In this document: positions 34,155-42,675 of the stretch, piece after piece | How positions within the stretch are numbered: position 1 is the stretch's first letter | Layout of the letters: every line of letters begins with the position of its first letter | Source: Fidelibacterota bacterium TCS56 | GTDB taxonomy: Bacteria; Fidelibacterota; Marinisomatia; Marinisomatales; TCS56 | Length of the DNA: 43,493 nucleotides | Direction of reading: 5' to 3' | Assembly: GCA_001577055.1 (NCBI GenBank) | Contig: LSCG01000005.1 | Coordinates: 1-43,493 of the forward strand | The notes under the pieces: model-generated | What the model was told of the DNA's origin: nothing | Database searches by the model: none | The model's input: only the letters and a program-made list of their open reading frames with translations | Program-made: the position numbers and the translations under genes

Positions 34155-36473
34155 ATGAAAATGACGCGCAAAATTATTTTCGGGATATTGACTATCCTGC
34201 TCGGTAGTCAAATGAATGGCCAAACGCTTGATGAGCGCTTCCACTCCTATGAGGAAATATTCACTTTCCTGGATTCACTACAGGCCATTCCCGGAAATTC
34301 CCAGTTGCTGATGGTCGATACTATCGGCTATTCGCAGCGCGAACACCTGCCGATTCCGGCGGTGAAGATATCTGATAATGTGGCGGTTAAAGAAGATGAA
34401 CCACGAGTGCTCTTTCTCGGGCAGGTCCACGCCGAGGAAATTCTGGGCGTGGAAGCGGTCCTGCGTCTGATAGAAAACCTGCTGGATCCGCCAACGTCCC
34501 AGGCTCTTCATACCAGTATTCTGCGCAATAACCTGGAAATCTGGATCGTCCCCACTTACAATCCGGAAGGCATGCAGGTGGTGTTCAGTGAGCTGGACGT
34601 CAGTTATCGCAAGAACAAGCATGATTTTTCACCGGATGGTCCCTGGCCCAACGGCATCTTCGATTTTGATCCCGGCGTGGGCAACGATATCGATGGTGTC
34701 GATCCCAACCGCAATTTTGATTTCAACTGGTTTTTTGGCGAATCATTCCTGGAGCAGGATCCCACACCCTATGGCGCCCATTATGATTATTTTAAAGGAC
34801 TGGCGCCTTTTTCCGAATCGGAAACCCGGGCGGTGCGTGATTTGGCGCTGGCCCAGGATTTTGTCCTGTCTATCGCCCTCCACAGTTCCCGCTCAGGGAA
34901 TCTGTCCGAAAAAGTTTTTTATCCATGGGACTGGGACGGCAAAACCACGCCCGATAATGCCGCCATTGCCAATATCGGCACGAATATCGCCAATTTAATT
35001 GAAACCGAGGCTGGAGGCACCCATTACCTGCTGGCCGCCGGCGGTTCGCGCAACGGCAAGGCTCACGACTGGTTCTATGTCGCCACCGGCTGTTTTCAGT
35101 ATCTGATCGAATGTGGTACCGCCAACCTGCAACCGGACAGCCTGATCATTGAAGATACGGTCCAACGTTTACAGCCGGCCCTGTTGTATCTGATGGACCG
35201 GGCTATCGGTTATTATACGGAAGCTTCTCAGCTCACCGGCATTGTCACTGATGAGTCGGGGAATGAACTGGAAGATGTGCAGGTTCAGGTGCTGGAATTA
35301 TCCGGCGACGTCCAGCAACCGCGGTTGACCGATGAATTTGGCCGTTATCGCCGCATTGTGCGTCCTGGTACTTTCAACCTGGTTTTCAGCAAAGCCGGAT
35401 TCAGCAGCGATACGGCAATCGTTACCGCCAACGCCAGTCTGGCCACCGATTACTCGCCGGTGCTCACCGCCCTGCCGACTCATACGGTGACCATCAATCT
35501 TGAATGGACCGGTTCACTTATGCCGGACTATATCGAGGCGGTTTTCCGCAACTCATCCCAGGTGGATACGGTAATGCTGGATGTGGGCGCTAATCAGGTT
35601 CCGCTGGCCGAAGGTCGCTGGGATTACCATATCAACCCGGCGGCTTTTCTGCCCTGGACCGGCACCTTGTTAAGCGCGGCCGGCGCCACCTATGATTTTC
35701 AATTACAGACCCCGGATTTGTACCAGGTTCTGACTCTGGATGATTCGATGTCCTGGGAATCAGTTGAAGGGGACTGGAGCTTCGGTGATACCCTGAAATC
35801 CCAATCGGGGTGGCTGTATCCCAATGCGGTAAACGACAGCGATTTAGTCCGGCTGACTTCACCGGTCATTGATGCCGGTAATATGAATTATCTTACTGCC
35901 GGGATTACTCATCGCCGGGAAACCGAGTGGGGCGTTGATTTTGTATCAATTAGGCTTACTGATACTGCCGGAAATAATTTGGCCGAATGGAGTGCCGCCG
36001 GTCATTCCTGGAATGAGTTTGGCAAGACCTGGCTGAGCGCCGGTGCCGACTCCGGGTTGGGCGCCGTTCGCCTTGTGCTGGAACTGGAATGTGACGGGAC
36101 GGTGAATTATCGTGGCTGGCAGATCACCGAGATTACTCTGGCCGCCGGCAGCAGCCCGGTGCTGGGGGTGGATCAGACGCGAGCCGTTATTTCCGGCGGA
36201 CTGCTGAAGGTTTCCAATCCTTATCCCAATCCCTCTACCGGAATGGTTAAAATCGATTTGCATGGCAGCGCGGGACCGGCGCGGATTACGATCTACAATC
36301 TGCTGGGTCAGCAGGTATTCCGCGAAGTAGTGCCGGCAGGCAGTCACCGGCCGGTCCATCGCGCTTATGATTTCACAAATCCGGAACTGATCGTTGGTTC
36401 GGGGATTTACTTCTTTAAAATCGAAACTCCGCAAAATACAGTAGTCAAAAAATGCATCATTCTGAAAAATTGA
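34155..36473 (+). CDS. Secreted zinc carboxypeptidase (M14) with T9SS sorting domain
   Basis: This 772-residue exported metallocarboxypeptidase trims C-terminal residues from peptides. It has a signal peptide (about 1-23) and an M14 catalytic domain (about 28-350). Zinc ligands are His92 and Glu95 in GQVHAEE and His243 in ALHSS, and Glu319 in LIECG is the catalytic base. DPNRNFDFNW (183-192) carries the substrate-binding Asn/Arg pair. A carboxypeptidase regulatory-like beta domain follows (about 359-435), then an extended beta region and a T9SS sorting domain (YPNPSTGMVKIDL to the C-terminus). It starts 14 bases after the propeller gene. All active-site residues I can place are present, so it should be active. 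Confidence 0.9.
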   Translation: MKMTRKIIFGILTILLGSQMNGQTLDERFHSYEEIFTFLDSLQAIPGNSQLLMVDTIGYSQREHLPIPAVKISDNVAVKEDEPRVLFLGQVHAEEILGVEAVLRLIENLLDPPTSQALHTSILRNNLEIWIVPTYNPEGMQVVFSELDVSYRKNKHDFSPDGPWPNGIFDFDPGVGNDIDGVDPNRNFDFNWFFGESFLEQDPTPYGAHYDYFKGLAPFSESETRAVRDLALAQDFVLSIALHSSRSGNLSEKVFYPWDWDGKTTPDNAAIANIGTNIANLIETEAGGTHYLLAAGGSRNGKAHDWFYVATGCFQYLIECGTANLQPDSLIIEDTVQRLQPALLYLMDRAIGYYTEASQLTGIVTDESGNELEDVQVQVLELSGDVQQPRLTDEFGRYRRIVRPGTFNLVFSKAGFSSDTAIVTANASLATDYSPVLTALPTHTVTINLEWTGSLMPDYIEAVFRNSSQVDTVMLDVGANQVPLAEGRWDYHINPAAFLPWTGTLLSAAGATYDFQLQTPDLYQVLTLDDSMSWESVEGDWSFGDTLKSQSGWLYPNAVNDSDLVRLTSPVIDAGNMNYLTAGITHRRETEWGVDFVSIRLTDTAGNNLAEWSAAGHSWNEFGKTWLSAGADSGLGAVRLVLELECDGTVNYRGWQITEITLAAGSSPVLGVDQTRAVISGGLLKVSNPYPNPSTGMVKIDLHGSAGPARITIYNLLGQQVFREVVPAGSHRPVHRAYDFTNPELIVGSGIYFFKIETPQNTVVKKCIILKN

Positions 36474-39400
36474 AATCCGGTTTATTAATATTCCTTACGC
36501 TGTCGACTCTAACGGCAGCGGATTTGTTTCGTGGCATGACCCGCGACCAGATTTTAACCCGCACGCTTCCACTCAGCTACGGCGCCCTGCTGGAGGAAGC
36601 TTACGGAATCCCCCGGACACAGATGAATCTGGAGCGGGGCACATATCTGATCATTGTTCCCGATAACCTGCAGAATTATTTGACCACCCCATATGATTTT
36701 GTGGCTTTTAAAAAATCCCAGGGTTTTAAAACCATTGTCAAAACTTTAACGGAATTTGGTTCCACAGCCGAAGATATTAAGGCCAATATTCTCCAGTATA
36801 TTAATGATGATCCCATGCTGGAATATATCCTGCTGATCGGTGATGTTGATGGTGTCAGCGCTATGCCCTCGTTTTATTACGGTCCGGAGAATGATGCTAC
36901 CGACCAGAAATACACTCATTTACTGGGGGACGATTCTATCCCCGATTGTTTCATCGGTCGTTTCTCGGTTGATTCCATTACCGAACTGGTGGTTATCATC
37001 AATAAAACTATCAATTATCACCGCGATCCTGTTAATAGCTCCGGTTGGCTGGATAACGCACTGATCGTAGCCGGCAATTACAGTAATACAATCCCAATCC
37101 CCATCACGCCCAAATGGACATCCTACTGGCTGCGGGATGAATTATTGGACTGGGGTTATGAATCGGTGGACACCGTTTTTTATCCACCGACCCAGCAGGG
37201 GGCGGCCATGATTCAATCGGCCATAAATGATGGTGTCGGTATCGTTAACTACCGTGGCTGGGGTGATGCCAACGGCTGGCATTATCCTGAGTTTCATGTT
37301 GCAGATGTGGCGGGACTGGCCAACGGAAATCTTACACCGGTATTTACTTCCTTTGTATGTAATTCCGCCGATTTTGCCAATAATGTGGATCCCTGCCTGG
37401 GTGAGGCCCTGGTGCGGGCCGGCAGTCCCACCGTTGCCAGTGGCGCCGTGGCGGTAGTGGGACCTTCTGATTTGCATACCAGCACCAAATTCAATAATGT
37501 CATCAATACTTACATGTACGATGCCATGCTGGATCACGGCGTTCGGGAGCTGGCGCCGGCCATGCTGGCGGGGCAACTGGGATTGCAAACCGAGTTCCCC
37601 CAACTGGACGGACCGGGTGAAGGACAGGAATTTTATCTGCATGTTTACAATATTTTAGGAGATCCGTCGTTAAATATGCACTTACTGACCCCGGCTGAGT
37701 TTACCTTGACCGTTGCTCCCATATCCGCCGCCGATGGGATGATTGATGTTATCGTGACCACCGGGAATGATGTGGCGGTTGCCGATGCAGTGGTGGCTGT
37801 TTTGCAGGATGGCATTCTGGTGGATCGCGGCATTACCGATCAAAACGGCCAGGTGATTATTCACGGCGCCGGTTTGGAAGGTACACTGGATTTGTACGTT
37901 AATAAATCCGGTTACGCCCAGGGATACGAAACCCTTACGGTGGAAGCCGCGACCCGACCAATGATTATCAGTGATTTTAACATCACCGATTTTAGCGATC
38001 AGGAATTAACCAGCCTGTTCCCCGGAAATCTCGTAAAAGTCCTGCCCAGATTAATGAATACCGGCACAACGGCCCTGCCGGCGGGAAGCGGCTCGATTAC
38101 CGCCGGAAATGGTCTGCAGGTGGTTCAGTCAGATTTTACCTATCCCGCTGTCAATCCTGGTGAGGTGGCCGACGCCACGCCGGTATCGGTACGGTTGCGC
38201 GCATTTGGTCCCGCCGCCAACTGGGTAATAAATCTCAGCGATAATGAGGGTGCGCTTGGGTCAATCGCCCTGACGGTCTCACGGCCGGTGTTCGCTGTGG
38301 AGCCACTGACTGCTGCCCTGGTTCCGGGAACCTCCTTCAGCGGATCGCTTAACCTCACTAATTTCTCCGCGGCGGAATATTCCGGATTGCAGGGTGAATT
38401 GACCAGCCTTACCGACTCACTTACCGTCACAAGCGGCCAGTCACCTCAATTCAGCCTTGCAGCCTGGGGCACAACTGCCAACGATGGCGCCTTCAGCGGC
38501 ATTACGGGTAATGTATCACCGGGCAGCGCCCTGACCGTCCGTTTGCACATATTCCAGGATACGGTCAAAATTTATAGCACGGATCTGGCCCTGGCGGCCG
38601 TACCGGCCACGGCTACTGATCCGGTGGCGCCGGATGATTATGGCTACTGGGCCTACGATAACGCCGATGCCGGTTTTACCCAGGCACCCACGTATGACTG
38701 GGTTGAGCTTTCTGACAACAGCCAGGCCAGTCTGCACCGGCTGGATGATGATGATCATGTGGATCTGGCCCTGCCTTTCAACTTCCGATATTACGGTCAG
38801 GATTATGATCAGGTAACCGTCAGTTCCAACGGCTGGATCAGCTTTGTTCCCTGCATGATCGATTATTTCTGGAATTTTTCAATCCCCATGGCCTTGGGAC
38901 CGGCTGCCCAAATCGCCGCTTTCTGGGATGACCTGGAGGTGGTGGGCACCGATTCGATCCGCGTTTATACCTGGCACGATGAAACAAACGGCCGTTTCAT
39001 TATTGAATGGGATCGGGCGCTGAACGGCTATAATGAAACCACTGAAGAAACCTTTGAAATAATTCTGTACGACCAGCAATCCATGCCCACGGCCAGTGGC
39101 GACGGCGTAATTGAGCTCCACTATCTGGCAATTGATGATGTGGATGCCACTAAAAATTATTCCACGGTAGGGATTGAATCCGCCGATCAAAACAGTGGCG
39201 TGCAATACGTGTTCAATAACCGCTATGCTCCGGGAGCCAGTGCGTTGAACGGTGGTCTGGCCATCCGCTTTACTACTGAAGCTCCCGCGCATTACGTGCC
39301 ATCGCTGGCGGTTGATGAAATAGTCCCGTCCGGTGAATTTCGACTGCTGCCGGCTTTTCCCAACCCCTTCAATCCCAGCACACGGATTCAATTTAACCTG

Positions 39401-39610
39401 CCTGCAACGGAGCGTATTTCGGTGGCGATTTACGATTTACGCGGGCGAGAGATAGTCAAGCTGGCCGATCGGCGATTCACCGGCGGTCGGCATATATTGA
39501 CCTGGCATGGTCTTGATCGTTATGATCGACCGGTGGCCTCAGGCACTTATTTCGCTGTGGTGAGCCACCGGGGTGGCCGGTCGGTAAGTAAGTTGCTCCT
39601 GCTTAAATAA
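36452..39610 (+). CDS. Gingipain-like C25-family protein with T9SS sorting domain
   Basis: This 1052-residue exported protein overlaps the M14 gene by 22 bases. A signal peptide (about 7-23) is followed almost directly by a C25 domain (about 62-415) with no propeptide of the usual size. Visible signatures are LLIGDVDGVSAMPS, CFIGRFSVDS and the nucleophile-position Cys303 in FVCNSADF. The catalytic-His GHG motif reads RGWGDANGW, with Trp270 exactly 33 residues before Cys303. An Ig-like domain (about 415-505) and a beta domain (about 725-945, with SSNGWISF and IAAFWDDLE) are shared with the 20141-23749 protein. Here the C-terminus is a T9SS sorting domain (FPNPFNPSTRIQFNL to LLLLK) instead of a dockerin. 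Confidence 0.87.
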   Translation: MHHSEKLKSGLLIFLTLSTLTAADLFRGMTRDQILTRTLPLSYGALLEEAYGIPRTQMNLERGTYLIIVPDNLQNYLTTPYDFVAFKKSQGFKTIVKTLTEFGSTAEDIKANILQYINDDPMLEYILLIGDVDGVSAMPSFYYGPENDATDQKYTHLLGDDSIPDCFIGRFSVDSITELVVIINKTINYHRDPVNSSGWLDNALIVAGNYSNTIPIPITPKWTSYWLRDELLDWGYESVDTVFYPPTQQGAAMIQSAINDGVGIVNYRGWGDANGWHYPEFHVADVAGLANGNLTPVFTSFVCNSADFANNVDPCLGEALVRAGSPTVASGAVAVVGPSDLHTSTKFNNVINTYMYDAMLDHGVRELAPAMLAGQLGLQTEFPQLDGPGEGQEFYLHVYNILGDPSLNMHLLTPAEFTLTVAPISAADGMIDVIVTTGNDVAVADAVVAVLQDGILVDRGITDQNGQVIIHGAGLEGTLDLYVNKSGYAQGYETLTVEAATRPMIISDFNITDFSDQELTSLFPGNLVKVLPRLMNTGTTALPAGSGSITAGNGLQVVQSDFTYPAVNPGEVADATPVSVRLRAFGPAANWVINLSDNEGALGSIALTVSRPVFAVEPLTAALVPGTSFSGSLNLTNFSAAEYSGLQGELTSLTDSLTVTSGQSPQFSLAAWGTTANDGAFSGITGNVSPGSALTVRLHIFQDTVKIYSTDLALAAVPATATDPVAPDDYGYWAYDNADAGFTQAPTYDWVELSDNSQASLHRLDDDDHVDLALPFNFRYYGQDYDQVTVSSNGWISFVPCMIDYFWNFSIPMALGPAAQIAAFWDDLEVVGTDSIRVYTWHDETNGRFIIEWDRALNGYNETTEETFEIILYDQQSMPTASGDGVIELHYLAIDDVDATKNYSTVGIESADQNSGVQYVFNNRYAPGASALNGGLAIRFTTEAPAHYVPSLAVDEIVPSGEFRLLPAFPNPFNPSTRIQFNLPATERISVAIYDLRGREIVKLADRRFTGGRHILTWHGLDRYDRPVASGTYFAVVSHRGGRSVSKLLLLK

Positions 39611-39613
39611 TCC

Positions 39614-40453
39614 TCAGTGGGTAATCAGGACGGGTACTGAACCGTCTTCGATAATCTTTTTGGCGGTAGAGCCATGAAAGATGCGTGAGATGCCCTTGTT
39701 TCCGTAGGCACCCAGCACAATCATGCTGGGCTCAAGCTTGTGGGCTTCCTCCAAAATAACTGCGCTGGGTTTGCCATCCCTGATAATTGAATCCGCGGTA
39801 AGGCCATGAATCCGTAAATAATTCATTGCGGCCTCATGTATCGTGGCCATTTTCTTCCGGTTGCCGGTTGATATCAAGTAAAACCGCATATTACTGAAGA
39901 TATCCTTATCCTCGTATAAATCTACGAATTCACGCAGACCGCGGGCCGAGGCTTTGGATCCATCCAGGGCAACTAAAACGTTGCGGGGAAATTCGATATC
40001 CTTGGGAATCGCCGCTACCGGGCAGGAGGCGTATTGCGAGATACGCAGGGCCGTTTCACCCGGTTTGGAATTGGTTCCGAAATGAAAAAAGGTCTGGTTG
40101 CCAATGTAGATCAGGTCGGCAAAATTGGCTTCGGCAATTATTTCTTCAAACGGCACGCCTTCATGCGAGCGAATTTCATATTCAATCTCATAAGATTTAC
40201 ACAACTCCTTGAATTCGGCGATGAATCCGGCCATTTTTTTCTTGGCGTCGGCAATCTTGGTCTGTTCAGCCTTATGGGCATAATAACTGGCGCCGGCGCC
40301 GGCGCCCATTTCCTGCCGGCTGATACCCGGCAAATCGATTACGCCAACTCCAACCACCACCACTCCCGTTTTGCTGGCACGGATACAGGCCAGCCGGATT
40401 GCGGTTTGTGAATACTCCGATCCGTCAATACCAACTACGACTCTTTTTACCAT
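39614..40453 (-). CDS. Tandem-domain universal stress protein (UspA family)
   Basis: This 279-residue cytoplasmic protein has two Usp domains (about 1-150 and 152-279). The first begins KRVVVGIDGSEYSQTAIRLA and the second NVLVALDGSKASARGL. The C-terminal domain keeps the nucleotide-binding motif G-x2-G-x9-G-S (Gly248, Gly251, Gly261, Ser262). The first domain has lost it, so only one half is likely to bind ATP. ATG 40453 follows AAAGGAG at good spacing; the frame stays open upstream, but that part is not Usp-like and overlaps the divergent glutaredoxin. The stop is three bases from the convergent C25 gene. Confidence 0.92.
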   Translation of the reverse strand: MVKRVVVGIDGSEYSQTAIRLACIRASKTGVVVVGVGVIDLPGISRQEMGAGAGASYYAHKAEQTKIADAKKKMAGFIAEFKELCKSYEIEYEIRSHEGVPFEEIIAEANFADLIYIGNQTFFHFGTNSKPGETALRISQYASCPVAAIPKDIEFPRNVLVALDGSKASARGLREFVDLYEDKDIFSNMRFYLISTGNRKKMATIHEAAMNYLRIHGLTADSIIRDGKPSAVILEEAHKLEPSMIVLGAYGNKGISRIFHGSTAKKIIEDGSVPVLITH

Positions 40454-40587
40454 TTTGTCTCCTTTACGACACAACCAGCTGAATACTGCTGGGTAAATTT
40501 TACGGACATTTTGATTAGAGTCCATTAAAAACTGTGGGAAATATCCATAAATTTCAACTGCAATAACCGTGTTCATAAGGAAATTTA

Positions 40588-40827
40588 ATGATACAGATTT
40601 ACAGCACGACATTTTGTCCCTATTGCCTGGCAGCTAAAAACCTGTTGAAAGAACGCCAACTGGAATTTTCGGAAATCAATATTGAATCAATAAATATGTC
40701 CCGCGAAGAACTGGAGCGGAAAACCGGGGGCCGGACTGTTCCCCAGATTGTGATTGACGGGAAGGTGATCGGCGGTTATGAGGATTTACTGGCCCTGGAT
40801 AACCAGGGAAAGCTGCCAACAGGCTAA
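40588..40827 (+). CDS. grxC: Glutaredoxin (dithiol, GrxC-like)
   Basis: This is a 79-residue cytoplasmic thiol-disulfide oxidoreductase that uses glutathione. The dithiol active site is Cys10-Pro-Tyr-Cys13, the cis-proline loop is TVP (50-52), and the glutathione-binding GGYED follows at 62-66. Length is typical for bacterial GrxC. AAGGAAA lies just before the ATG. It is transcribed divergently from the universal stress protein, with 134 bases between the two starts, and its stop shares bases with the stop of the convergent metalloprotease. Both neighbours fit a stress-linked pair, though co-regulation is only inferred. Confidence 0.93.
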   Translation: MIQIYSTTFCPYCLAAKNLLKERQLEFSEINIESINMSREELERKTGGRTVPQIVIDGKVIGGYEDLLALDNQGKLPTG

Positions 40828-42545
40828 CGAATCAGGATAAATTTATCGCTGGTAGTTTTTTTATCGCCAACGGCCATAATAAAATACACTCCGGCCGGAG
40901 CCAGGGTGTGAGCGGTTGATTTCCCATTCCAGTTGAGGGGATTTTTTCCAAAATTGAGAAAGCCATCCTGGATTGTGGCTATCCTCTGGCCCAAAACATT
41001 ATATATCACCACTTCCATCGCCTGGGACCGACTGCTGATTATTTCGATATTCAGTCTGCCATCAACCGCCGGTACATATGGATTCGGATAAATGGAATGG
41101 ATCGTGTAATCGGCTGGAATGTCATAATCACTGGTGTCACCATCCTGAAAAAACAGCCGGAAATCCCAGTCAGAGCCATTGGTATCCTGGCTCACTACCA
41201 CCAGATAAACCGGCTGGTTTTCGGCGGTGAAATTGAGCATCTTGCCTGTTTTTACTGTATATGCGCCGGCCGCTTCACTGACCATGCTCATCTGCAGGTC
41301 GTCATCATTACCGTCTTTAGCTTCCATGGTCACCAATACGGGCGTCAGTGTATTGACCTGATAATATTGGCTGGCAAAGCGGCTCAGGCGCGTATTGTTA
41401 AGTCCAATCGTGTCACCGGCTGTAAAATTAATATTTTCAGCCAGGGCCGGTCCGCTGACCGGAAATTCATTAGCCTCCGCGTAACTGTAAATCCCGGCAT
41501 CCGGCGATAAAATCAAATTGGCAACGGCCATATTATTCAGCGCCTCCTGAAATGATGCGCCCACTTCCTGCAGAGCCAGATCGATAACCTTGTGACTGTG
41601 ATCGGCGCCGTCACTGTTCCATTCGATACTATATTCGAAAATCCTTTTAATGGTGGCATTGCCACCCATATGTTCCTGGATATAGCTGAAAAAAATGTAC
41701 GATCCGTAGGCGTGGGAGGTATTTAAATCCAGGGCCCGTTCGGGATAGGCAAACCAGGAAGGCAGGTACTGGTAGCAGTCGTTGATTTCATCGTAAACGA
41801 TTTCTTCCATCAGGACTGCCGTGGCTTCCAGCAGCCAGATCGATTCCCAGGAATCATAGCCGAACTGGACGGCATGAAAAAACTCGTGGGCCGCTGTTAC
41901 TTTAAGGCTGGCTTCAGCGCCCAAGGGGAAGCCAAAATCGTAATTATTTCGCATCACGATATAGGTCTGCCAGGCATTGACTTCGGTGGCTGGTGAAAAT
42001 TCGTTGTCGCCGGATTCATTTCCGGGGTAGGTAATGGCATAATAATTCGATGGCAGATTTTTATAATACAGATCATAATGATTGGATCCGCCGGAACCGT
42101 TATCGCCCGGCGGACGCGTGAATCCCAGGGAATCGCACTCCACCGAATACACATTTTGAAATATCTCCGCCGCCATTTCGATATAATCGGGAATGCCGGG
42201 CTCACCGGCAGTATCGATGGTACTGACGGCGTTAATCCCCGAAGTATCATAATGCAGTCGAAAGATGCCGGCATCAAAATGGAAGGGCAGGTCGGGCCGG
42301 TCCATCGTCACCTTATCGCCGGTGAAATTGAATCCGATTGTGCGTAATTCCTGCTGAGTTTCGACTGGCAATTGATGCCCGAATTCGGCGATGGTTAGGA
42401 GGTCCGGCAAAGTGGGCGCGGATTGGGTCGAAAACGCCGATATTACCGCTTCGGCGCTGGCAGCAACGTTCCGGGACGGTTTGGCGGCCACCAGAGTTCC
42501 GACTACAATGATAAGCAGTAGCAGACTATTCTTGCGGATCGTCAT
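40824..42545 (-). CDS. Secreted HExxH metalloprotease (MXAN_6640-like) with T9SS sorting domain
   Basis: This 573-residue exported protein has a signal peptide (MTIRKNSLLLLIIVVGTLVAA). After a pro-region with a PDYIEMAAEIFQNVYSV segment, the zinc motif HEFFH lies at 220-224 in TAAHEFFHAVQFGY, followed by WLLEATAVLMEE, where Glu240 is a plausible third ligand. This arrangement matches the putative metalloproteases of the MXAN_6640 type, from memory. The C-terminal 85 residues are a T9SS sorting domain (SIYPNPYVPAVDG, VVIYNVLGQRI, final FILIR). ATG 42545 is preferred to a GTG at 42578 because it starts the signal peptide cleanly. It overlaps the upstream 49-residue gene by 20 bases. Confidence 0.85.
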   Translation of the reverse strand: MTIRKNSLLLLIIVVGTLVAAKPSRNVAASAEAVISAFSTQSAPTLPDLLTIAEFGHQLPVETQQELRTIGFNFTGDKVTMDRPDLPFHFDAGIFRLHYDTSGINAVSTIDTAGEPGIPDYIEMAAEIFQNVYSVECDSLGFTRPPGDNGSGGSNHYDLYYKNLPSNYYAITYPGNESGDNEFSPATEVNAWQTYIVMRNNYDFGFPLGAEASLKVTAAHEFFHAVQFGYDSWESIWLLEATAVLMEEIVYDEINDCYQYLPSWFAYPERALDLNTSHAYGSYIFFSYIQEHMGGNATIKRIFEYSIEWNSDGADHSHKVIDLALQEVGASFQEALNNMAVANLILSPDAGIYSYAEANEFPVSGPALAENINFTAGDTIGLNNTRLSRFASQYYQVNTLTPVLVTMEAKDGNDDDLQMSMVSEAAGAYTVKTGKMLNFTAENQPVYLVVVSQDTNGSDWDFRLFFQDGDTSDYDIPADYTIHSIYPNPYVPAVDGRLNIEIISSRSQAMEVVIYNVLGQRIATIQDGFLNFGKNPLNWNGKSTAHTLAPAGVYFIMAVGDKKTTSDKFILIR

Positions 42546-42675
42546 CCAGACCTGGAGCGTGCCGTTTTTCCAGGTCACGCATGCGCTTTTTGCGAAAATA
42601 AAAACGGATGAACAAGGCCATTAAAACCATGCCCAGGACATAATAGAAGGCGAAGTATAGTCCCGTATCAGTCAT
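42526..42675 (-). CDS. Small single-pass membrane protein (49 aa)
   Basis: This small open frame runs between the AMIN-like gene and the metalloprotease. It encodes a short polar start (MTDTGL), one hydrophobic helix (about 6-23: YFAFYYVLGMVLMALFI), a strongly basic juxtamembrane stretch (RFYFRKKRMRDLEKR) and an acidic tail (DDDPQE). The positive-inside pattern predicts an outside N-terminus and cytoplasmic tail. The layout recalls CcmD-type microproteins but no family is assigned. Its ATG overlaps the upstream TGA by eight bases, and its end overlaps the metalloprotease by 20 bases, which argues that it is real and translationally coupled. Confidence 0.6.
   Translation of the reverse strand: MTDTGLYFAFYYVLGMVLMALFIRFYFRKKRMRDLEKRHAPGLDDDPQE

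Noticed and set aside
40454-40612. N-terminal extension of the universal stress protein by 53 residues
   Set aside because: The added segment is not Usp-like, overlaps the divergent glutaredoxin start, and ATG 40453 has a strong AAAGGAG site and starts the known domain.
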